From Ascidiaceihabitans sp029251465 (GTDB lineage: Bacteria; Pseudomonadota; Alphaproteobacteria; Rhodobacterales; Rhodobacteraceae): a stretch of DNA of 64,000 nt. The notes beneath the pieces are model-generated. The model had not been told where the DNA came from. It saw only the letters and a list, made by a program, of their open reading frames with translations, and did not search any database. Shown here one piece after another: positions 53,658 to 63,247 of the stretch. The first letter of the stretch is position 1; the number at the start of each line of letters is the position of its first letter. The stretch spans positions 3,348,001 through 3,412,000 of the forward strand of contig NZ_CP170633.1 of NCBI RefSeq assembly GCF_042932805.1. The letters are read 5' to 3'. The translations under genes and the position numbers were made by a program.

Positions 53658-55711
53658 TGGGCGATTTCAACGCTGGAAGCATACTATTTGATCCGCTTTT
53701 GCCGGTGCCGGTTCTGGTGGCTTTGGCGGTTGTTGTCGCACTTGGTATTTTGCTGGCGCTGCTGCGTGGGTTGCGCGGTTGGGCCTTGCGCAGCTTGGCC
53801 GCAATCGTTGTTTTTGCAGCACTTTTTGGCCCGTCATTTCAACAAGAAGACCGCGCGCCGCTTAGCGATATCGTGATTTTGGCCGAGGATACGACGGCCT
53901 CGCAGAACCTTTCGGATCGTGGGGCACAGACGCGTCAAGCGGCTGATGCCTTGGCGGATGAAATCGCGGCACGCGCCAACACAGAAGTGCGCCGGGTCAC
54001 CGTGCCAGACGGCGAAGGCGACGCAGGAACACGGTTGCTCAGCACCCTGACCGATGCCTTGGCGCAGGAACCGCGTGGCCGCATCGCAGGGGTCATTTCA
54101 CTGAGCGACGGCCAAGTTCACGACGGTGATTTGCCCATCGATCTGCCCGCGCCTTTGCACCTGTTGCTGAGCGGCAAATCGTCGGATTGGGATCGCCGCC
54201 TGACCATTCGAAACGCGCCCGCATTCGCTGTGATCGGCGAACCTGTCACGCTGACTTTGCGGGTCGAAGACATGGGGGACGTGCCCGACGTTGGCCGCAC
54301 CGCGCCGCTGGATATTTCCATCGACGGCGAGCCTGCGCAGCGGTTCAACATCCCCATCGGGCAGGACTTGGAATTGCCCGTGACCCTGCCACACGGCGGG
54401 CGCAACGTGATCCAATTTACCTCGCCTGCGATCGACACGGAACTGACGGATCGCAACAACACAGCGCTTGTTCAAATGAACGGCGTGCGCGATCGATTGC
54501 GGGTCTTGCTGGTCTCGGGCGAACCGCATGCGGGCGGGCGAACGTGGCGCAATTTGCTGAAATCCGACAGCTCGGTTGATCTGGTGCATTTCACGATTTT
54601 GCGGCCACCAGAAAAACAGGACGGAGTGCCTGTCACCGAACTTAGCCTGATCGCATTCCCAACGCGCGAGCTGTTTTTGGAAAAGATCAACGACTTTGAT
54701 TTGATCATCTTTGATCGCTACAAACGGCGTGGAATTTTGCCGGCTCTTTACCTTGATAATGTGTCCAATTACGTCGAACAGGGCGGCGCGGTTTTGATTG
54801 CTGCCGGCCCTGATTATGCGACAGCGGACAGCATCTTTCGCTCGCCTCTGGGTCGCGTTGTTCCGGCCGAACCAACGGCCCGCGTGCTAGAGCAAGCCTA
54901 CCGCCCAAGCGTCACTGATTTGGGCACGCGTCACCCCGTGACAAACGACCTGCCATCGAACGGCGATTGGGGTCGTTGGTTGCGCCAAATCGACGTGCGC
55001 GCGACCTCTGGCAACGTCGTGATGGAGGGCATCGACGGGCGCCCCTTGTTGGTGTTGGACCGTGTCGGCGAAGGCCGTGTTGCTTTGCTCGCATCTGATC
55101 ATGCGTGGCTGTGGAATCGCGGCTACGAGGGCGGTGGCCCGCAGTTGGAATTGCTGCGCCGTTTGTCCCATTGGATGATGAAAGAACCCGAGCTTGAGGA
55201 AGAGGCGTTAACGGCGATTGCCACGGGCCAAGACATGCGCATCGAGCGGCGCACGCTACAAGAAACCGTGCCTGACGTGACGATCACAGCCCCCGACGGA
55301 ACGGTCACCGTTTTGCCCCTGACCCAAACGGGACCCGGTCAGTTTACAGCTGATTTTTCCGGTCTCGAAATAGGCCTGTACCGTTTGGAAAATGGCGACC
55401 AAACCACGGTGATCGGCCTTGGCCCCGCCGCCCCGCGCGAATTCGTGAACACCATCGCGACGCCGAAAATTTTGGAGCCGCTGGTCAGCACGACGCGCGG
55501 CGGTATTTTGCGGCTCGAGGATGGCACGCCATCGGTGCGCACCGTGCGCGCGGGTCGTGTTGCATCTGGTCGCACTTGGGTCGGGATCACGCCGCGAAAC
55601 GCGTACGAAGTACGTGACGTCCGCCTCACTCAACTGTTGCCCGGATGGCTGGTTTTGCTGCTCTCGTCACTGCTGATTATCGCTGCGTGGTTACGCGAAG
55701 GGCAGCGCTAG
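53654..55711 (+). CDS. Membrane protein of the MoxR operon with glutamine-amidotransferase-like domain
   Basis: A 685-residue protein. Two spans at the N-terminus (VPVLVALAVVVALGILLALL and WALRSLAAIVVFAALFG) precede an extracytoplasmic VWA-like region (DIVILAEDTTASQNLSDRGA). A GATase-like segment follows (RVLLVSGEPHAGGRTWRNLL, AVLIAAGPDYATADSIF), then a beta-rich segment and a C-terminal span (LLPGWLVLLLSSLLIIAAWL). The catalytic cysteine of a true amidotransferase is not seen. It starts in the previous stop (ATGA). It ends directly against the stop of pbpC, with no bases between. Confidence 0.88.
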   Translation: MMGDFNAGSILFDPLLPVPVLVALAVVVALGILLALLRGLRGWALRSLAAIVVFAALFGPSFQQEDRAPLSDIVILAEDTTASQNLSDRGAQTRQAADALADEIAARANTEVRRVTVPDGEGDAGTRLLSTLTDALAQEPRGRIAGVISLSDGQVHDGDLPIDLPAPLHLLLSGKSSDWDRRLTIRNAPAFAVIGEPVTLTLRVEDMGDVPDVGRTAPLDISIDGEPAQRFNIPIGQDLELPVTLPHGGRNVIQFTSPAIDTELTDRNNTALVQMNGVRDRLRVLLVSGEPHAGGRTWRNLLKSDSSVDLVHFTILRPPEKQDGVPVTELSLIAFPTRELFLEKINDFDLIIFDRYKRRGILPALYLDNVSNYVEQGGAVLIAAGPDYATADSIFRSPLGRVVPAEPTARVLEQAYRPSVTDLGTRHPVTNDLPSNGDWGRWLRQIDVRATSGNVVMEGIDGRPLLVLDRVGEGRVALLASDHAWLWNRGYEGGGPQLELLRRLSHWMMKEPELEEEALTAIATGQDMRIERRTLQETVPDVTITAPDGTVTVLPLTQTGPGQFTADFSGLEIGLYRLENGDQTTVIGLGPAAPREFVNTIATPKILEPLVSTTRGGILRLEDGTPSVRTVRAGRVASGRTWVGITPRNAYEVRDVRLTQLLPGWLVLLLSSLLIIAAWLREGQR

Positions 55712-57718
55712 TCAGTTCGCCAATTGGATCTGCACCGCTTGACTTTGCCCCGTCGCATCGACCACGGAAATCCGGCTAAATCCGATGCCTGGGCTAGACA
55801 GCAATGTCTCGCGTCCGCGCAGGCCGGTGATCATCGCTGCGTCGTTCACAAGCACGGTAAATGGCGCTGTCCCGCCTCGTAATTTCAGCGGCACCACGTC
55901 GCCTGCTGCCAGCACCGCACCGTCCGGTGGAAAGGCGACACGCAGGTCATTCACCTCGTCTTGAGTTCGCCGATTTCCAAAACTTTGCAAAGGCTTAGGC
56001 AATCGCGCTGTTGACAAAATCAAGGCATCTGAAGGGGGTGCTGCGAGGGGTTCAAAGATCGGTTTAATCCGCCCGAATGTTTCGGACATGATCGGGGCTG
56101 CGAGGTCACCACCAAAGGCACCGGGGACGGGGGTTCCGTCGGGATGACCCATCCAAACACCAACGACGTGCTGCCCGTCAAACCCGATCGCCCACGCGTC
56201 GCGGTGCCCATACGAGGTGCCGGTTTTGTAGGCAAGCCGCCCCTGACGCGCACCCGCAGGCGGGGCAAGACCGCCAAGGATATTCCCCACGTACCACGCG
56301 GAACGCGGCGACATGAACCGCTTGGTTTTACGCGTCTCCGCCTGCGGGTTCCACGTCAGAATTGGGCCTTGTCCGCCATGCGCAATTCCCGCGAAAATCT
56401 GTACCAAATCTTGCAATGTCAGGCCGACACCACCCAAGGCAACCGCCAAACCCGGCGCGCCATTGCCCGGCAATTTCGGCGTGGCACTTGCCCGTTTCAT
56501 CGCCGCCATCAAGCGGTGTGGACCCAGCGCGTCGACCAGCTGAACAGGGGGAATATTCAGGGACAATTGCAAGGCTTCGCGGGCGGTGATTTCGCCCCGG
56601 AATTGCCCGTCGAAATTGCGCGGCACGTAGCGCCCGAACGCGGTGGGTGCGTCGTTGAAAACGGTTTCGGGATGGGCCAACCCTTGGTCAAACGCCAGTC
56701 CGTAAATGAGCGGTTTCAGGGTCGATCCGGGGCTGCGGACCGCGCGGGTCATATCGACAAATCCAAGCGCTCCGTTCGCGCTGGAATAGGCCGAGGACCC
56801 AACCGAGGCGAGGATCTGCCCCGACTGGTGGTCGGCCACAAAGATCGCAGCGGACACGCCTTTTGCTTGGTCACGCACGGACCAGCGCGCGAGAGTTTCG
56901 AGCTGACTTTGCAACGTGGCATTCAGGGTCACGCGGTGGATTGGTGCGACAGGGTTTAGGGCGCGCAAGTGGTCACCCAGATGCGGAGCAAGGCGGGGAA
57001 ATGGCGTCATTTTGGACGGGATAATGCCACGTGGATTGCCTAGATTTGTACGCGCCAAGACCCGATTTCGCGCCGCTTCCGCAGCCAACGGATGGCGATC
57101 TGGACGGCGCGTTTCTGGTGCTTGTGGCAGGGCAATCAGCAGGGCGGATTGCGCCGGTGTCAGGCGTTTGGGTTCTTTGCCAAACCACGCGAGCGACCCT
57201 GCGCGGATGCCCTCAACCGGACCGCCGTAGGGCGCGTGTTGCAGGTACAGCGTCAGGATTTCCGACTTGGTTAACCGCGCCTCTAGCGCCCATGCCACGC
57301 GCATCTGACGCAGCTTGCCAGACCAGCGCCCGGTGCCGGTATTTTCGAGCAGGCGCGCCACTTGCATCGACAAAGTCGAGCCACCCGAAATCACCCGCCT
57401 GTTCCATGCCGCTTGCACCCCCGCACGCAGCACGGCGCGCCCGTCTACACCGCCATGAGTCCAGAACCGTTTGTCCTCGAATTCAACAAGCATTTCAATG
57501 AATTGAGGATCAACATCGTCAAGATGAACCGCAAGCCGCTGACGCCCGTCTTCGACCGGAAACACCCGCAAGAGCGCATCGTTTTGCCCACGCACCTCGA
57601 CCGAGGTTTCCGCCAGTAAAAGCGGCAATTCCGTACGCACAACCCAGTCCTGCCAACTGTCGCGCAACAGGGCTGCGCTGAAGCCCGCGAACGCCAGAAT
57701 GAACAACCAGCGCGCCAT
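55712..57718 (-). CDS. pbpC: Penicillin-binding protein 1C
   Basis: A 668-residue bifunctional peptidoglycan synthase anchored by an N-terminal membrane segment. The glycosyltransferase domain has the catalytic Glu81 in EFEDKRFWTHGGVDGRAVLR and GGSTLSMQVARLLE. The transpeptidase domain has the active Ser332 in SPGSTLKPLIYGLAFDQG, SLN in LSLNIPPVQL and KTGT in YKTGTSYGHRDAW. A C-terminal BiPBP_C domain follows. It lies three bases after the alpha-2-macroglobulin gene, the conserved PbpC pairing in proteobacteria, so both are probably expressed together. Confidence 0.97.
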   Translation of the reverse strand: MARWLFILAFAGFSAALLRDSWQDWVVRTELPLLLAETSVEVRGQNDALLRVFPVEDGRQRLAVHLDDVDPQFIEMLVEFEDKRFWTHGGVDGRAVLRAGVQAAWNRRVISGGSTLSMQVARLLENTGTGRWSGKLRQMRVAWALEARLTKSEILTLYLQHAPYGGPVEGIRAGSLAWFGKEPKRLTPAQSALLIALPQAPETRRPDRHPLAAEAARNRVLARTNLGNPRGIIPSKMTPFPRLAPHLGDHLRALNPVAPIHRVTLNATLQSQLETLARWSVRDQAKGVSAAIFVADHQSGQILASVGSSAYSSANGALGFVDMTRAVRSPGSTLKPLIYGLAFDQGLAHPETVFNDAPTAFGRYVPRNFDGQFRGEITAREALQLSLNIPPVQLVDALGPHRLMAAMKRASATPKLPGNGAPGLAVALGGVGLTLQDLVQIFAGIAHGGQGPILTWNPQAETRKTKRFMSPRSAWYVGNILGGLAPPAGARQGRLAYKTGTSYGHRDAWAIGFDGQHVVGVWMGHPDGTPVPGAFGGDLAAPIMSETFGRIKPIFEPLAAPPSDALILSTARLPKPLQSFGNRRTQDEVNDLRVAFPPDGAVLAAGDVVPLKLRGGTAPFTVLVNDAAMITGLRGRETLLSSPGIGFSRISVVDATGQSQAVQIQLAN

Positions 57719-57721
57719 GAT

Positions 57722-60700
57722 TTAGGGTCGAACCGACAGCGTGCCGCTGGCCGTCAATGCACGGTATTCGGGGCGGTACATGTCTTCGACCAAGGCCGCC
57801 GGATGATGGTAATCGCCCGGGCTGACGGCGCGCACGATGTAGGCCAGTTGGAACGCGTCGTTGCCGCGATGATCGACCGCCGCAAGGAACCGGTCCGCGC
57901 GGAATTCGGCGTGCAGCGCGAATTTGGGTTTCAACCAGTCCAGCCCTTTGATGTCGCCAGACCGCAGCAAGTTCGGGTTGTCGATTTCGAGCCCCGCTGG
58001 CAGTGCGTCATCCACGATCAACCGCGCCCCGACGTTTTCGAATGGCTCGATTGACAGCACCACAACGCGGCGTTCGCCAGCCTTGAAATCGCCCTCTGCG
58101 TAGTCCCCGTCTAACGTGAAGTAATCGCGTTTGATGCTATAGCCATACCCGGTGGGTTCTTGGGGCGCATCGGGCACGCCGTAGGTCGTCAGCGTGACGT
58201 CCATCGCGCTGGTGGATGTATTGCGGATTGTGTGGCTGGCTCGGTCTGTGTCGGCCAGCGTTTGGGTGAATGGTCCTTGCTGCGTCTGCCCGTTGATTTC
58301 GACACCGCTGGCCCCGACAGATTGGCGCAACGCTTGGGCTGCCATGACGACTTGCGCGGCTTCTTGTGTCGACAATTGCCGGCCTGCGCGGGTGACAAAT
58401 GCGGACAATGCGTTTTGATCAATCGCTGTGCTGCCTGCCTCGGCCACCAGTCGTAAAACCCCTGCGGTGTCGCGCAATTGCGATCCGAAATCAGAGCGCC
58501 AGACGTTTTTCGCAGGCTTTTTCAGCAACAGGCCAGCGGCGCGGTTGAACATCCGGTCTGCGCGGGTTTGATCACCGTATTGCGCCAGTGCCGCCCCCAG
58601 TTGTGCAGCCCCCAGAGGCGTCGAAAACGCGCCCGCTTTGGTGTCTGCATAGTAGCGCAAATCGCCCATGGATGCGGCCCCTTCGCGCGCCAAAACCAAC
58701 AGCGCATAGGCGACGTCTTCGCCGCCTTTGTCGAAATCAGGGGCGTAGTTTACGCGGTTGCGCAAGTTGTCGAGCGCGATGCTAAAGCCCAGCTTCGGCA
58801 CGTCATATCCGCCGGTTTTTGCACGGCTTAAAAAATCGGTGACGTAGGCGTCTAACCAGAATTCACCGGATTGTGCGCGCCACAAACCAAAGGCGCCGTT
58901 GCTGGCTTGGCGGGTCAAAACGCGGGCGATTGCATCGTTGATCCGCGCCTGCACATCGTCGATGCCTGCCTGATTTGCAAACGCCCCAACGCTTAGCAAC
59001 GGCATCGCCGCCGAGGTGACTTGTTCGGTGCAGCCATAAGGATAACGGTCAAGCTGGCGCAGCAATCCCGGCACGTCAAAACGCGCGAGCGGGCCTGCGG
59101 TCAGCGTTGCGTTGCCCGTGCCAGACAGCAGCCCTGCGAACACGTTTGCGTCGTAGGTAAACGTCTCGCCCGCACCAAGGCTAAAGCGCCGCGTGGTCGC
59201 GGTAACAGGATCATTGCTGCGCACGCCAAGGGTCAGGTTTTTGGTCAATGTCGCCCCGTTCGGCAAGGTCAGCGTGACAGTGATCGGATGATCCCCGATG
59301 GCATCAGCAGTCAGGCCAAGGTCGATTTTGGCACTGCCTTTTTCAGTAAGCGTGACAGACACGGGCGCGGTTTCCAGCATGACACCTGAGGCTTGCACTT
59401 GCAGGCCGACGTCGCCTGCCGGACCGTCTGCATGGACCAGTTCCAGCAACAGACGCGAGTTGTCACCCGGCGCAAGGAACCGCGGCAGTGATGCCGTCAG
59501 AACCACGGGATCACGCGCAAGGATATCGCGTGACGCTTGCCCCACGCCACCCTTCGACCACGCGACCGCCATCAGTCGAATTGCGCCGTTGAAATCCGGG
59601 CGATCGATTGCGATGCTTGCAGCGCCATCTGGCCCCACGGTCACGGGCCCCGAGAAAAACGCCATCAATTTTTCGGTCGGCGGCGGCGATTGCAAGCGCA
59701 TGCTAGACGCCGCGTCGCCACCGGATCGCACCTGCCCGACAGCACCGTTGAGCCCGTCGATCAAACGCCCGTAGACGTCGCGCATTTCGACACCCAAACG
59801 ACGTTGGCCAAAGTAGTGGTCTTGGGGGTCTGGCGCGTCAAATCCGGTCAGGTTCAGAATGCCCAAATCAACCGCCGCCAGCGTGACGTAGGCCGTTTCG
59901 CCTGCCTTGACCCCCTCGACTTTGACCGAGATGTTTGTGCGGCCCGATTGGCCAGAAACCGTGTCTGGGGCCTCAATCGAAACGCTCAGCGCCTTGTCCG
60001 CAGGATCGATGCTGGCGTGTGCCAAACCTAGGCTGCGTGCAGGGTTTTGCCCGGCGCTGACGTCCATCGGGCGGATCACCGTGGCGCTGACATACGCGCC
60101 TGTGCCCCACGCATCCGAGACGCTCAGCGGGATGACGTTTTCACCCTCCGAAACCTCGACCACTTGCCGCTCAATCACGTGGCCTGACAAGACGCTGATC
60201 AGCGCCGTGCCCGCGTAGCGTGGGACGATCCGCAACCGTGCTGTGTCGCCCGCCGAATAGCTGGTGGCGTCCAGCGAAACGTCCAAACGGTCCGGTGTGG
60301 CCGACGCATCGCCGCCCCCGTACCAGCCTGCGGAAAACCCGAAAGACGACGCCGTGAATTGGCCAGAGGCGCTCTCGACCACCAGTTCGTATTCACCCCA
60401 TTGCGTCGGCGCGCTGATGGCTGTTGGGGTGGCTCCAAGTGCGGCGTCGCCGGTTGCGATCCGCGTGCGTCGTGTGATCGGTTCCCAGTTCCAATTGCCA
60501 AACAGGCGGTACCATTGATAGCGGGTTTGCACGCGGTTTACCGTCCAGGTCACGTCCATGTTTGTGGCTTGTCCATCGGCCCCGACCGCGATTAATTCGA
60601 ACAAGGCGTCGCTGTTTTCCGAGAGGATATCCTCGAACCCGGCTTTGATCCCGATGACCGGCTGGTCGGGCGTGATCGCTTTGCTGATGCGCCGTTCGAC

Positions 60701-63112
60701 GGGGCGCCCTGACCCTTCGGTGACGGCGATGATTGCCGTCGCCTCGAGGATCGGATGATCGCCGTCAACCGATGGCAACGTCAGTTCCATTTGCGCGATG
60801 CCATTCGCGTCCGTGCGCCCGCCGTTCAGGTAGGCGGTGCGGGTCGTCAGTTTCGCGTCGTGGCGGCCAAAGACGTAACCGTTCCAGCCGTCCAGCGTGT
60901 CACGACTGCGCAACCGGACCGACCCTTCGACAACCAGATCAGCGCCCGGTGCACCAAACAGGTATTGCGCGTTGACGGTCAGCGGCGGGCGGTCGCCCAA
61001 GCGCAGGGGTGCCTCGGGCAGCGACAGGTCCACGTCGATCCGTTCTGGCAAGAAATCTTCGACCAGAATGGTTTGGGTGGCCAGCGGTGCGGCGTCCAGA
61101 TCGGACATCAGTTGCAAGCGCCACGTGCCGCGCGCAACAGTGTTCGCGACCGGCAGCGCAAAGACGTGCCCACCGGCCACACCGCCTGTGCTGGTGTGGC
61201 GACTGTATTCGACGCCATCGGGGCGGCTGAGGATCGCGGTCAACGGCAGATCAAGGATCGCTTGGGCCTGCGCATCGCGGGTCAAAACGGTGGCGTGAAT
61301 GACGTCACCGGGGCGGTAGGCTCCTCGGTCTGTGGTCAGGAACGTGTCGATTGGGGGGGCCGGTGGGCGCCCTTCGACGCCACGATCCGACAGGTCAAAC
61401 GCGGGGTCGGTCAGGGGCAAGAACGCGATGTCATCGTCGCCCAAACGCGCAACGACCAAGGCGGGCGCAGACGCCCCTGTGCCACGGGTCAAACCGGCCG
61501 CGAATTGCACAAAGCCATCGGTGTCTGTGGTCGCCGTGCCCAGCACAGCGTTGGCGCGCGAGATCAGCGTGACCTCGGCCCCGGCGCGCGCACCAGCGTC
61601 GCTAAGACCGCGCAAGCCGACGGTCAGCCCGTCGTTGCCTTTCCACGTCGAAATCCCCAGATCGGACAGCACAAACCACTGGGTCGCACCGGCGTTTTCA
61701 TACGGGTCAGCGCCCGGGATACGGGCACTCAGCGCGTAAATTCCGGGGGCAAGATCACCGATCACGTCGCCCATCGGCAGGCGCGTGGTCATCTCTGTGT
61801 TCAGCGTGTTTTGCACATCGCCAGTGCCGGTCCAGATTTCTTGCGCAATATCGTTGACGAAGTTCTTGTCCTCCCAACCGCTAAGCGGTTTGCCGAAATA
61901 GCTGTCTTGGATTGCGCGTAAAACATTGCGTTCACTGACGCGGCGCAGGCGCAGTTCCAACGCGTTCAGGTTGACGGTTTGCACAGGCAATGCAGCGTCA
62001 GCCGAGCGGGGCAAAACAAAGGCCCGACCCGGAAAGCGGACAGCAGCGGGGCGGTCACGAACGTACAGATTGACGCCGACATCGCGGATCAATGTTTCGT
62101 TGGTTTCGCTGGGCAAACCGCTGCGGAACGTGACAGCGTAGCGTGCGCCAAATTCGACACCTTCGACGCACAGGGTTTGGCCCTCGGCGCTGACGATTGT
62201 GCCTGGGGCATTGACGCGTACGAAGTCTTCGTAGTCTTGGCCCGAGGCCAGATTTTCCGAGAATTCAGCGCAGATGCGCGGCACGGCGCTGTTGTTGTCA
62301 ACGCGTGTACCGACCACGCGGAACCCGTATTTTGCGATGGCTTTGTCTAGTGCTTCGCTCACCCGTTGCGAGGGTTGGATTTCGGACGCAAGGCGCAAGG
62401 CGCGCACCATGTCTTTGCCGCGGCGGCGGTCCTCGTAGGCGCGGGCCAATTGGCGCAGCGCCCATGATTGATCTTGGGGTGTTTGCGCGCGCAAATAGCC
62501 GTTGACGATGGCGGGGATCGCATCAGCCTTGGATGTGTTTTTCAGAGCGAGCGTTTGACGGCCAAAACGGGTCCATAGATCAGCCCGGTCAATGACGGCC
62601 AAGGCAGTCCCGACTTGGGTGCGCGCGGATTTGGCGTTGGCCGGTGTCCATGCCGACAACGCATCCGCCAGCACGCGGTCGTAATCGCGTTCGTTCAGCG
62701 GGAAACGTGCGCCAATGCCACGGGCCAAGCGACGGGCGTCAGCGATGTCACGTTCGGTGATGAAAGGTGCCGCGTTCAGGCGTTCGGCGGCCACTGCGAT
62801 TACCCTATCTGATGTGGTGACTTTCTGCGCTGAAATCGCGCCTGCGTAGGGTGTTTGATCGCTGACGGCCGATTTGGGAAAGCACGCGCTGGAACGGCTG
62901 TTGTAGGTGAATGCAACGCAGGCAGAGGACGCCGAGCAACTGCGCCGGCACGCGTCTTGGGTGGTGTCAAAAAGCGGGGTTAAATCCGAGCCGTAGTAAT
63001 CGACACCCGATGAATAAACGTAGCGATCCTTGGGCAAACTGGACTGAGCGTAGGCCGCCTGTGCGCAAAATACCGCAAGGGCCGTCAGGACATAAGTCAA
63101 ACGTTTCATCAA
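57722..63112 (-). CDS. Bacterial alpha-2-macroglobulin with N-terminal PAN domain
   Basis: A 1796-residue periplasmic protease trap. The signal peptide ends AYAQS and lacks a lipobox. A PAN/apple domain occupies about residues 25-98 (Cys55, Cys59, Cys65, Cys77). Macroglobulin repeats and a beta-rich core follow, with FLTTDRGAYRPGDVIHATVL near residue 590. The thioester motif YGCTEQ places the reactive Cys at residue 1361, followed by the alpha-helical toroid (NAIARVLTRQ-like repeats). The thioester covalently captures proteases that cut the bait region. It is paired with pbpC, to repair wall damage after attack. Unlike Escherichia coli YfhM, it does not look lipid-anchored. Confidence 0.96.
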   Translation of the reverse strand: MMKRLTYVLTALAVFCAQAAYAQSSLPKDRYVYSSGVDYYGSDLTPLFDTTQDACRRSCSASSACVAFTYNSRSSACFPKSAVSDQTPYAGAISAQKVTTSDRVIAVAAERLNAAPFITERDIADARRLARGIGARFPLNERDYDRVLADALSAWTPANAKSARTQVGTALAVIDRADLWTRFGRQTLALKNTSKADAIPAIVNGYLRAQTPQDQSWALRQLARAYEDRRRGKDMVRALRLASEIQPSQRVSEALDKAIAKYGFRVVGTRVDNNSAVPRICAEFSENLASGQDYEDFVRVNAPGTIVSAEGQTLCVEGVEFGARYAVTFRSGLPSETNETLIRDVGVNLYVRDRPAAVRFPGRAFVLPRSADAALPVQTVNLNALELRLRRVSERNVLRAIQDSYFGKPLSGWEDKNFVNDIAQEIWTGTGDVQNTLNTEMTTRLPMGDVIGDLAPGIYALSARIPGADPYENAGATQWFVLSDLGISTWKGNDGLTVGLRGLSDAGARAGAEVTLISRANAVLGTATTDTDGFVQFAAGLTRGTGASAPALVVARLGDDDIAFLPLTDPAFDLSDRGVEGRPPAPPIDTFLTTDRGAYRPGDVIHATVLTRDAQAQAILDLPLTAILSRPDGVEYSRHTSTGGVAGGHVFALPVANTVARGTWRLQLMSDLDAAPLATQTILVEDFLPERIDVDLSLPEAPLRLGDRPPLTVNAQYLFGAPGADLVVEGSVRLRSRDTLDGWNGYVFGRHDAKLTTRTAYLNGGRTDANGIAQMELTLPSVDGDHPILEATAIIAVTEGSGRPVERRISKAITPDQPVIGIKAGFEDILSENSDALFELIAVGADGQATNMDVTWTVNRVQTRYQWYRLFGNWNWEPITRRTRIATGDAALGATPTAISAPTQWGEYELVVESASGQFTASSFGFSAGWYGGGDASATPDRLDVSLDATSYSAGDTARLRIVPRYAGTALISVLSGHVIERQVVEVSEGENVIPLSVSDAWGTGAYVSATVIRPMDVSAGQNPARSLGLAHASIDPADKALSVSIEAPDTVSGQSGRTNISVKVEGVKAGETAYVTLAAVDLGILNLTGFDAPDPQDHYFGQRRLGVEMRDVYGRLIDGLNGAVGQVRSGGDAASSMRLQSPPPTEKLMAFFSGPVTVGPDGAASIAIDRPDFNGAIRLMAVAWSKGGVGQASRDILARDPVVLTASLPRFLAPGDNSRLLLELVHADGPAGDVGLQVQASGVMLETAPVSVTLTEKGSAKIDLGLTADAIGDHPITVTLTLPNGATLTKNLTLGVRSNDPVTATTRRFSLGAGETFTYDANVFAGLLSGTGNATLTAGPLARFDVPGLLRQLDRYPYGCTEQVTSAAMPLLSVGAFANQAGIDDVQARINDAIARVLTRQASNGAFGLWRAQSGEFWLDAYVTDFLSRAKTGGYDVPKLGFSIALDNLRNRVNYAPDFDKGGEDVAYALLVLAREGAASMGDLRYYADTKAGAFSTPLGAAQLGAALAQYGDQTRADRMFNRAAGLLLKKPAKNVWRSDFGSQLRDTAGVLRLVAEAGSTAIDQNALSAFVTRAGRQLSTQEAAQVVMAAQALRQSVGASGVEINGQTQQGPFTQTLADTDRASHTIRNTSTSAMDVTLTTYGVPDAPQEPTGYGYSIKRDYFTLDGDYAEGDFKAGERRVVVLSIEPFENVGARLIVDDALPAGLEIDNPNLLRSGDIKGLDWLKPKFALHAEFRADRFLAAVDHRGNDAFQLAYIVRAVSPGDYHHPAALVEDMYRPEYRALTASGTLSVRP

Positions 63113-63247
63113 AATGCTCCACCATTAATGTGCTTTAGGATCGCATGGGGTTTGTACAATTTGCAACGATTCCCCCGCAGATTAAGGCGATGTTCACTGA
63201 ACTGTCCGATTTTGCAGGGGTATCGAACGCAAGGGGCGACACTCAGG

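Noticed and set aside
60755..61921. 388-codon plus-strand frame inside the alpha-2-macroglobulin gene
   Set aside because: It is antisense to a gene with an intact thioester motif and full length; long shadow frames are expected at this base composition.
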